Assembly: GCF_963678635.1 (NCBI RefSeq)
Contig: NC_087063.1
Location: 26,285,649-26,349,648 of the forward strand
From: Symsagittifera roscoffensis
Taxonomy: Eukaryota > Xenacoelomorpha > Acoela > Convolutidae
Length of the DNA stretch: 64,000 nt
Reading direction: 5' to 3'
The notes under the pieces were generated by a model. It saw nothing but the letters and a program-made list of their open reading frames with translations. It made no database searches and was not told the DNA's origin. The number at the start of each line of letters is the position of its first letter. The first letter of the stretch is position 1. The translations under genes and the position numbers were made by a program. Positions 32,101-44,100 of the stretch are shown here, piece after piece.

Positions 32101-35100
32101 TAAGTTTCGACCACGACGCGACTATTTTGTCGACTATGTCGCGACTATTTTTTTGACCACGCCGCGACTATTTTGTCGACCATGCCGCGACTTAAGTTTC
32201 GACCACGCTGCGACTATTTTGTCGACCATGCCGTGACTACTTTTTCGACCACGCCGCGACTATTTTGTCGACCATGCAGTGATTAATGTTTCTACTACGC
32301 CGCGTTTAATAAATTTGGGCCACGCCGCTACTCATTTTTCAACCATGCCGCGACTTAAGTTTCGACCACGCCGCGACTATTTTGTCGACCATGTCGCGAC
32401 TAATGTTTCGACCACGCCGCGACTATTTTGTCGACCATGCCGCGACTAATGTTTCGACCACGCTGCGACTATTTGATCGACCAAGCCGCGACTAATGTTT
32501 CGACCACGCCGCGACTATTTTGTGACCATGCCGCGACTAATATTTCGACCACGCTGCGACTATTTTGTCGACCATGTCGCGACTGATGTTTCGACCACGC
32601 CTCGACTATTTTGTCGACCATGCCGCAACTAAGGTTTCGACCACTCCGCGACTATTTCGTCGACCATGCCGCGACTAATGTTTCGACCACGCCGCGACTA
32701 ATTTTTGGGCCACGCCGCTACTAATTTTTCAACCATGCCGCGACTTAAGTTTCGACCACGCCGCGACTATTTTGTCGACCATGCCGCGACTAATGTTTCG
32801 ACCACGCCGCGACTATTTTGTCGACCATGCCGCGACTAATGTTTCGACCACGCTGCGACTATTTGGTCGACCAAGCCGCGACTAATGTTTCGACCACGCC
32901 GCGACTATTTTGTCGACCATGCCGCGACTAATGTTTCGACCACGCCGCGACTACTTTGTCGACCATGCCGCGACTAATGTTTCGACCACGCCGCGACTAA
33001 TGTTTCGACCACGCCGCGACTAATACTTGGGCCACGTCGCTACTTATTTTTCGATCATGCCGCGACTTAAGTTTCGACCACGACGCGACTATTTTGTCGA
33101 CCATGTCGCGACTATTTTTTTGACCACGCCGCGACTATTTTGTCGACCATGACGCGACTTAAGTTTCGACCACGCTGCGACTATTTTGTCGACCATGCCG
33201 TGACTACTTTTTCGACCACGCCGCGACTATTTTGTCGACCATGCAGTGATTAATGTTTCTACTACGCCGCGTTTAATAAATTTGGGCCACGCCGCTACTT
33301 ATCTTTCGACCACGCCGCGACCAATTTGTCGACCATGCCGCGACTAATGTTTCGACCACGCTGCGACTATTTTGTCGACCATGCCGCGACTAATGTTTCG
33401 ACCACGCCGCGACTATTTTGTTGACCATGCCGCGACTAATTCTTTGACTACGCCGCGACTAATGTTTCGACCACGCTGCGACTATTTTGTCGACCATGCC
33501 GCGACTAACGTTTCGACCACGCCGCGACTAATATTTGGGCCACGCCGCTACTTTTTTTGGCCATTCCGCGACTTAAGTTTCGACCACGCCGCGACCAGTT
33601 TGTCGACCACGCCGCGACTAATGTTTCAAACAAGCCGCGACTATTTTGTCGATCATGCCGCGACTAATGTTTCAACCACGCTGCGTTTATTTTGTCGACC
33701 ATGCCGCGACTAATGTTTCGACCACGCCGCGACTAATTTTTGGGCCACGCCGCTACTAATTTTTCAACCATGCCGCGACTTAAGTTTCGACCACGCCGCG
33801 ACTATTTTGTCGACCATGCCGCGACTAATGTTTCGACCACGCCGCGACTATTTGGTCGACCATGCCGCGACTAATGTTTCGACCACGCTGCGACTATTTG
33901 GTCGACCAAGCCGCGACTAATGTTTCGACCACGCCGCGACTATTTTGTCGACCATGCCGCGACTAATGTTTCGACCACGCCGCGACTACTTTGTCGACCA
34001 TGCCGCGACTAATGTTTCGACCACGCCGCGACTAATGTTTCGACCACGCCGCGACTAATACTTGGGCCACGCCGCTACTTATTTTTCGATCATGCCGCGA
34101 CTTAAGTTTCGACCACGACGCGACTATTTTGTCGACCATGTCGCGACTATTTTTTTGACCACGCCGCGACTATTTTGTCGACCATGCCGCGACTTAAGTT
34201 TCGACCACGCTGCGACTATTTTGTCGACCATGCCGTGACTACTTTTTCGACCACGCCGCGACTATTTTGTCGACCATGCAGTGATTAATGTTTCTACTAC
34301 GCCGCGTTTAATAAATTTGGGCCACGCCGCTACTTATCTTTCGACCACGCCGCGACCAATTTGTCGACCATGCCGCGACTAATGTTTCGACCACGCTGCG
34401 ACTATTTTGTCGACCATGCCGCGACTAATGTTTCGACCACGCCGCGACTATTTTGTTGACCATGCCGCGACTAAATCTTTGACTACGCCGCGACTAATGT
34501 TTCGACCACGCTGCGACTATTTTGTCGACCATGCCGCGACTAACGTTTCGACCACGCCGCGACTAATATTTGGGCCACGCCGCTACTTTTTTTGGCCATT
34601 CCGCGACTTAAGTTTCGACCACGCCGCGACCAGTTTGTCGACCACGCCGCGACTAATGTTTCAAACAAGCCGCGACTATTTTGTCGATCATGCCGCGACT
34701 AATGTTTCAACCACGCTGCGTTTATTTTGTCGACCATGCCGCGACTAAAGTTTCGACCACGGCGCGACTACTTTGTCGACCACGCCGCGACTAAAATTTC
34801 GACCACGCCGCGACTATTTTGTCGACCATGCCGCGACTAATGTTTCGACCACGCCGCGACAAATATTTGTGCCACGCCGCTACTTATTTTTCGACCATGC
34901 CACGGTTTAAGTTTCTACCACGCCGCGACTACTTTGTCGACCATGCCGCGACTAATGTTTCGACCACGCCACGACAAATGTTTCGACCACGCCGCGACTA
35001 TTATTTGGGCCACGCCGCTACTTATTTTTCGACCATGCCGCGACTTAAGTTTCGACCACGCCGCGACTATTTTGTCGACCATGCTGCGACCTAAATTTCA

Positions 35101-38100
35101 ACCACGCCGCGACTATTTTGTCGACCATGCCGCAACTAAGGTTTCGACCACGCCGCGACTTTTTTGTCGACCATGCCGCGACTAATGTTTCGACCACGCC
35201 GCGACTAATATTTGGGGCACGCCGCTACTTATTTTTCGACCATACCGCGACTTAAGTTTCGACCACGCCGCGACTATTTTGTCGACCATGTCGCGACTAA
35301 TTTTTTGACCACTCCGCAACTATTTTGTCGATCATGCCGCGACTAATGTTTCGACCAAGCCGCGACTAAAATTTGGGCCACGCCCCTACTTAAGTTTCGA
35401 CCACGCCGCGACTATTTTGTCGACCATGCCGCAACTAAGGTTTCGGTCACGCCGCGACTATTTTGTCAACCATGCCGCGACTAATGTTTCGACCACGCCG
35501 CGACTAATATTTGGGGCACGCGCTACTCATTTTTCAACCATGCCGCGACTTAAGTTTCGACCACGCCGCGACTATTTTGTCGACCATACCGCGACTAATG
35601 TTTCAACCACGCCGCGACTATTTTATCGACCATGCCGCGACTAATGTTTCAACCACGCTGCGACTATTTTGTCGACCATGCCGGGACTAATGTTTCGACC
35701 ACGCCGCGACTATTTTGTCGACCATGCCGCGACTAATATTTCGACCACGCCGCGACTATTTTGTCGACCATGCCGCGACTAATGTTTCGACCACGCCGCG
35801 ACTAATATTTGGGCCACGCCGCTACTTATTTTTCGACCATGCCGCGACTTAAGTTTCGACCACGCCGCGACTATTTTGTCGACCACGTCGCGACTAATTT
35901 TTTGACCACGCGCGACTATTTTGTCGACCATGCCGCGACTAATGTTTCGACCAAGCCGTGACTAAAATTTGGACCACGCCGCTACTTATTTTTCGACCAC
36001 GCCGCGACTATTTTGTCGAACATGCCGCGACTAATGTTTCGACCACGCCGCGACTAATGTTTCGACCACGCCGCGACTAATATTTGGGCCACGCCGCTAA
36101 TTATTTTTCGACCATGCCGCAACTAAGGTTTCGACTACGCCGCGACTATTTTGTCGACCATGCCGCGACTAATGTTTCAACCATGCCGCGACTAATATAT
36201 TTGGGCCACGCCGCTACTCATTTTTCAACCATGCCGCGACTTAACCTTCGACCACGCCGCGTCTATTTTGTCGACCATGCCGCGACTAATGTTTCGACCA
36301 CGCCGCGACTATTTTGTCGACCATGCCGCGACTAATGTTTCAAACACGCTGCGACTATTTTGTCGACCAAGCCGCGACTAATGTTTCGACCACGCCGCGA
36401 CTATTTTGTCGACCATGCCGCGACTAATGTTTCGACCACGCTGCGACTATTTTGCCGACCATGCCGCGACTAATGTTTCTACTACGCCGCGACTAATATT
36501 TGTGCCCCGCCGCTACTTATTTTTCGACCACGCGGAGACTATTATGTCGACCATCCCGCGACTAATGTTTCGACCACGCTGCGACTATTTTGTCGACCAT
36601 GCCGCGACTAATGTTTCGAACACGCTGCGACTATTTTGTCGACCAAGCCGCGACAAATATTTGGGCCACGCCGCTACTTATTTTTCGACCATGCCGCGAC
36701 TTAAGTTTCGACCACGCCGCGACTACTTTGTCGACCATGCCGCGACTAAAGTTTCTACTACGCCGCGACTAATATTTGGGCCACGCCGGTACTTTTTTTT
36801 TTCGACCCTGCGGCGACTAATGTTTCGACCAAGCCGTGACTAAAATTTGGGCCACGCCGCTACTTATTTTTCGACCACGCCGCGACTATTTTGCCGAACA
36901 TGCCGCGACTAATGTTTCGACCACGCCGCGACTAATGTTTCGACCACGCCGCGACTAATATTTGGGCCACGCCCTTAATTATTTTTCGACCATGCCGCAA
37001 CTAAGGTTTCGACCACGCCGCGACTATTTTGTCGACCATGCCGCGACTAATGTTTCAACCATGCCGCGACTAATATATTTGGGCCACGCCGCTACTCATT
37101 TTTCAACCATGCCGCGACCTAAGTTTCGACCACGCCGCGTCTATTTTGTCGACCATGCCGCGACTAATGTTTCGGACCACGCCGCGACTATTTTGTCGAC
37201 CAAGCCGCGACTAATGTTTCGAACACGCTGCGACTATTTTGTCGACCAAGCCGCGACTAATGTTTCGACCACGCCGCGACTATTTTGTCGACCATGCCGC
37301 GACTAATATTTCGACAACGCTGCGACTAATATTTGGGCCACGCCGCTACTTATTTTTCGACCACGCCGCGACCTAAGTTTCGACCACGCCGCGTCTATTT
37401 TGTCGACCATGCCGCGACTAATGTTTCGACCACGCCGCGACTATTTTGTCGACCCAGCCGCGACTAATGTTTCGAACACGCTGCGACTATTTTGTCGCCC
37501 AAGCCGCGTCTAATGTTTCGACCACGCCGCGACTATTTTGTCGACCAAGCCGCGACTAATGTTTCGACCACGCCGCGACTATTTTGTCGACCATGCCGCG
37601 ACTAATTTTTCGACCACGCTGCGACTATTTTGTCGACCATACCGCGACTAATGTTTCTACTACACCGCGACTAATATTTGGGCCACGCCGCTACTTATTT
37701 TTCGACCACGCGGAGACTATTATGTCGACCATCCCGCGACTAATGTTTCGACCACGCTGCGACTATTTTGTCGACCATGCCGCGACTAATGATTCGAACA
37801 CGCTGCGACTATTTTGTCGACCAAGCCGCGACAAATATTTGGGCCACGCCGCTACTTATTTTTCGACCATGCCGCGACTTAAGTTTCGACCACGCCGCGA
37901 CTACTTTGTCGACCATGCCGCGACTAAAGTTTCTACTACGCCGCGACTAATATTTGGGCCACGCCGCTACTTATTTTTTTCGACCCTGTCGCGACTAATG
38001 TTTCGACCAAGCCGTGACTAAAATTTGGGCCACGCCGCTACTTATTTTTCGACCACGCCGCGACTATTTTGCCGAACATGCCGCGACTAATGTTTCGACC

Positions 38101-41100
38101 ACGCCGCGACTAATGTTTCGACCACGCCGCGACTAATATTTGGGCCACGCCCTTAATTATTTTCGACCATGCCGCAACTAAGGTTTCGACCACGCCGCGA
38201 CTATTTTGTCAACCATGCCGCGACTAATGTTTCAACCATGCCGCGACTAATATATTTGGGCCACGCCGCTACTCATTTTTCAATCATGCCGCGACCTAAG
38301 TTTCGACCACGCCGCGTCTATTTTGTCGACCATGCCGCGACTAATGTTTCGACCACGCCGCGACTATTTTGTCGACCAAGCCGCGACTAATTTTTCGAAC
38401 ACGCTGCGACTATTTTGTCGACCAAGCCGCGACTAATGTTTCGACCACGCCGCGACTATTTTGTCGACCATGCCGCGACTAATGTTTCGACCACGCTGCG
38501 AATATTTTGTCGACCATGCCGCGACTAATGTTTCTACTACGCCGCGACTAATATTTGGGCCACGCCGCTACTTATTTTTCGACCACGCCGCGACTATTTT
38601 GTCGACCATCCCGCGACTAATGTTTCAACCACGCTGCGACTATTTTGTCGACCATGCCGCGACTAATGTTTCGAACACGCTGCGACTATTTTGTCGACCA
38701 AGCCGCGACAAATATTTGGGCCAGGCCGCTACTTTTTTTTCGACCATGCCGCGACTTAAGTTTCGACCACGCCGCGACTACTTTGTCGACCATGCCGCGA
38801 CTAATGTTTCTACTACGCCGCGACTAATATTTGGGCCACGCCGCTACTTATTTTTCGACCACGCCGCGACTATTTTGTCGACCATCCCGCGACTAATGTT
38901 TCGACCACGCTGCGACTATTTTGTCGACCATGCCGCGACTAATGTTTCGAACACGCTGCGACTATTTTGTCGACCAAATATTTTGGGCGACCAAATATTT
39001 TGTCGACCATCCCGCGACTAATGTTTCGACCACGCTGCGACTATTTTGTCGACCATGCCGCGACTATTTTGTCGACCAAGCCGCGACTAATGTTTCGAAC
39101 ACGCTGCGACTATTTTGTCGACCATGCCGCGACTATTTTGTCGACCATGCCGCGACTAATGTTTCGACCACGCCGCGACTATTTTGTCGACCATGCCGCG
39201 ACTAATGTTTCGACCACGCTGCGACTATTTTGTCGACCATGCCGCGACTAATGTTTCTACTACGCCGCGACTAATATTTGGGCCACGCCGCTACTTATTT
39301 TTCGACCACGCCGCGACTATTTTGTCGACCATCCCGCGACTAATGTTTCGACCACGCTGCGACTATTTTGTCGACCATGCCGCGACTAATGTTTCGAACA
39401 CGCTGCGACTATTTTGTCGACCAAGCCGCGACAAATATTTGGGCCAGGCCGCTTTTTTTTTTTCGACCATGCCGCGACTTAAGTTTCGACCACGCCGCGA
39501 CTACTTTGTCGACCATGCCGCGACTAATGTTTCTACTACGCCGCGACTAATATTTGGGCCACGCCGCTACTTATTTTTCGACCACGCCGCGACTATTTTG
39601 TCAACCATCCCGCGACTAATGTTTCGACCACGCTGCGACTATTTTGTCGACCATGCCGCGACTAATGTTTCGAACACGCTGCGACTATTTTGTCGACCAA
39701 ATATTTTGGGCGACCAAATATTTTGTCGACCATCCCGCGACTAATGTTTCGACCACGCTGCGACTATTTTGTCGACCATGCCGCGACTAATGTTTCGAAC
39801 ACGCTGCGACTATTTTGTCGACCATGCCGCGACTAATGTTTCTACTACGCCGCGACTAATATTTGGGCCACGCCGCTACATATTTTTCGACCACGCCGCG
39901 ACTATTTTGTCGACCATCCCGCGACTAATGCTTCGACCACGCCGCGACTATTTTGTCGACCATGCCGCGACTAATGTTTCGAACACGCTGCGACTATTAT
40001 GTCGACCAAGCCGCAACAAATATTTGGGCCACGCCGCTACTTGTTTTTCGAACATGCCGCGACTTAAGTTTCGACCACGCCGCGACTACTTTGTCGACCA
40101 TGCGGCGACTAATGTTTCTACTACGCCGCGACTAATATTTGGGCCACGCCGCTACTTATTTTTTGACCACGCCGCGACTATTTTGTCGACCATCCCGCGA
40201 CTAATGTTTCGACCACGCTGCGACTATTTTGTCGACCATGCCGCGACTAATGTTTTGTCCTCGCCGCGACTATTTTGTCGACCATGCCGCGACCAATGCT
40301 TCGACCACGCCGCGACTATTTGGTCGACCAATGCGCGACTAATGTTTCGACCACGCCGCGACTAATATTTGGGCCACGCCGCTACTTTTTTTTCGACCAT
40401 GCCGCGACTTAAGTTTCGACCAAGCCGCGACTATTTTGTCGACCACGCCGCGACTAATGTTTCAACCACGCCGCGACTATTTTGTCGACCACGCCACGAC
40501 TAATGTTTCAACCACGCCGCGACTATTTTGTCGACCATGCCGCAACTAAGGTTTCGACCACGCCGCGACTTTTTTGTCGACCATGCCGCGACTAATGTTT
40601 CGACCACGCCGCGACTAATATTTGGGGCACGCCGCTACTTATTTTTCGACCATGCCGCGACTTAAGTTTCGACCACGCCGCGACTATTTTGTCGACCATG
40701 CCGCGACTAATGTTTCTACTACGCCGCGACTAATATTTGGGCCACGCCGCTACTTATTTTTCGACCACGCCGCGACTATTTTGTCGACCATCCCGCGACT
40801 AATGTTTCGACCACGCTGCGACTATTTTGTCGACCATGCCGCGACTAATGTTTTGAACACGCTGCGACTATTTTGTCGACCAAGCCGCGACAAATATTTG
40901 GGCCACGCCGCTACTAATTTTTCGACCATGCCGCGACTTAAGTTTCGACCACGCCGCGACTACTTTGTCGACCATGCCGCGACTAATGTTTCTACTACGC
41001 CGCGACTAATATTTGGGCCACGCCGCTACTTATTTTTCGACCACACCGCGACTATTTTGTCGACCATCCCGCGACTAATGCTTCGACCACGCCGCGACTG

Positions 41101-44100
41101 TTTTGTCGACCATGCCGCGACTAATGTTTCGAACACGCTGCGACTATTATGTCGACCAAGCCGCGACAAATATTTGGGCCACGCCGCTACTTGTTTTTCG
41201 ACCATGCCGCGACTTAAGTTTCGACCACGCCGCGACTACTTTGTCGACCATGCCGCGACTAATGTTTCTACTACGCCGCGACTAATATTTGGGCCACGCC
41301 ACTACTTATTTTTTGACCACGCCGCGACTTTTGTCGACCATCCCGCGACTAATGTTTCGACCACGCTGCGACTATTTTGTCGACCATGCCGCGACTAATG
41401 TTTTGACCTCGCCGCGACTATTTTGTCGACCATGCCGCGACCAATGCTTCGACCACGCCGCGACTATTTGGTCGATCATGCCGCGACTAATGTTTCGACC
41501 ACGCCGCGACTAATATTTGGGCCACGCCGCTACTTTTTTTTCGACCATGCCGCGACTTAAGTTTCGACCAAGCCGCGACTATTTTGTCGACCACGCCGCG
41601 ACTAATGTTTCAACCACGCCGCGACTATTTTGTCGACCACGCCGCGACTAATGTTTCAACCACGCCGCGTTTTTTTTTATCGACCATGCCGCAACTAAGG
41701 TTTCGACCACGCCGCGACTTTTTTGTCGACCATGCCGCGACTAATGTTTCGACCACGCCGCGACTAATATTTGGGGCACGCCGCTACTTATTTTTCGACC
41801 ATACCGCGACTTAAGTTTCGACCACGCCGCGACTATTTTGTCGACCATGTCGCGACTAATTTTTTGACCACGCCGCAACTATTTTGTCGACCATGCCGCG
41901 ACTAATGTTTCGACCAAGCCGCGACTAAAATTTGGGCCACGCCCCTACTTAAGTTTCGACCACGCCGCGACTATTTTGTCGACCATGCCGCAACTAAGGT
42001 TTCGACCACGCCGCGACTATTTTGTCAACCATGCCGCGACTAATGTTTCGACCACGCCGCGACTAATATTTGGGGCACGCGCTACTCATTTTTCAACCAT
42101 GCCGCGACTTAAGTTTCGACCACGCCGCGACTATTTTGTCGACCATACCGCGACTAATGTTTCAACCACGCCGCGACTATTTTATCGACCATGCCGCGAC
42201 TAATGTTTCAACCACGCTGCGACTATTTTGTCGACCATGCCGGGACTAATGTTTCGACCTCGCCGCGACTATTTTGTCGACCATGCCGCGACTAATATTT
42301 CGACCACGCCGCGACTATTTTGTCGTCCATGCCGCGACTAATGTTCCGACCACGCCGCGACAAATATTTGGGCCACGCCGCTACTTATTTTTCAAAGGTG
42401 CCGCCACTTAAGTTTCGACCACGCCGCGACTACTTTGTCGACCATGCCGCGACTAATGTTTCTGTTTCGACCACGCCGCGACTAATGTTTCGACCACGCC
42501 GCGACTAATATTTGGGCCACGCCGCTACTTATTTTTAGACCATGCCGCGACTTAAGTTTCGACCACGCCGCGACTATTTTGTCGATCATGCCGCGACTAA
42601 TATTTCGACCAAGCTGCGACTATTTTGTCGACCATCCCGCAATTGATGTTTCGACCACGCCGCGACTATTTTGTCGACCATGCCGGAATTAAGATTTAGA
42701 CAACGCCGCGACTCTTTTGTCGACCATGCCGCGACTAATGTTTCGACCACGCCGCGACTAATATTTGGGCCACGCCGCTACTTATTTTTCGACCATGCCG
42801 CGACTTAAGTTTCGACCACGCCGCGCCTATTTTGTCGACCACGTCGCGACTAATTTTTTGACCACGCGCGACTATTTTGTCGACCATGCCGCGACTAATG
42901 TTTCGACCAAGCCGTGACTAAAATTTGGGCCACGCCGCTACTTATTTTTCGACCACGCCGCGACTATTTTGTCGAACATGCCGCGACTAATGTTTCGACC
43001 ACGCCGCGACTAAGGTTTCGACCACGCCGCGACTAATATTTGGGCCACGCCGCTAACTATTTTTCGACCATGCCGCAACTAAGTTTTCGACCACGCCGCG
43101 ACTATTTTGTCGACCATGCCGCGACTAATGTTTCAACCATGCCGCGACTAATATATTTGGGCCACGCCGCTACTCATTTTTCAACCATGCCGCGACTTAA
43201 GTTTCGACCACTCCGCGTCTATTTTGTCGACCATGCCGCGACTAATGTTTCGACCTCGCCGCGACTATTTTGTCGACCATGCCGCGACTAATGTTTCGAA
43301 CACGCTGCGACTATTTTGTCGACCAAGCCGCGACTAATGTTTCGACCACGCCGCGACTATTTTTTCGACCATGCCGCGACTAATGTTTTGACCACGCTGC
43401 GACTATTTTGTCGACCATGCCGCGTCTAATGTTTCTACTACGCCGCGACTAATATTTGGGCCAAGCCGCTACTTATTTTTCGAACACGCCGCGACTATTT
43501 TGTCGACCATCCCGCGACTAATGTTTCGACCACGCTGCGACTATTTTGTCGACCATGCCGCGACTAATGTTTCGAACACGCTGCGACTATTTTGTCGACC
43601 AAGCCGCGACAAATATTTGGGCCACGCCGCTACTTATTTTTCGACCATGCCGCGACTTAAGTTTCGACCACGCCGCGACTACTTTGTCGACCATGCCGCG
43701 ACTAATGTTTCTACTACACCGCGACTAATAGTTGGGCCACGCCGCTACTTATTTTTCGACCACGCCGCGACTATTTTGTCGACCATCCCGCGACTAATGT
43801 TTCGACCACGCTGCGACTATTTTGTCGACCATGCCGCGACTAATGTTTCGAACACGCTGCGACTATTTTGTCGACCAAGCCGCGACAAATATTTGGGCCA
43901 CGCCGCTACTTATTTTTCGACCATGCCGCGACTTAAGTTTCGACCACGCCGCGACTACTTTGTCGACCATGCCGCGACTAATGTTTCTACTACGCCGCGA
44001 CTAATATTTGGGCCACGCCGCTACTTGTTTTTCGACCACGCCGCGACTATTTTGTCGACCATCCCGCGACTAATGCTTCGACCACGCCGCGACTATTTTG

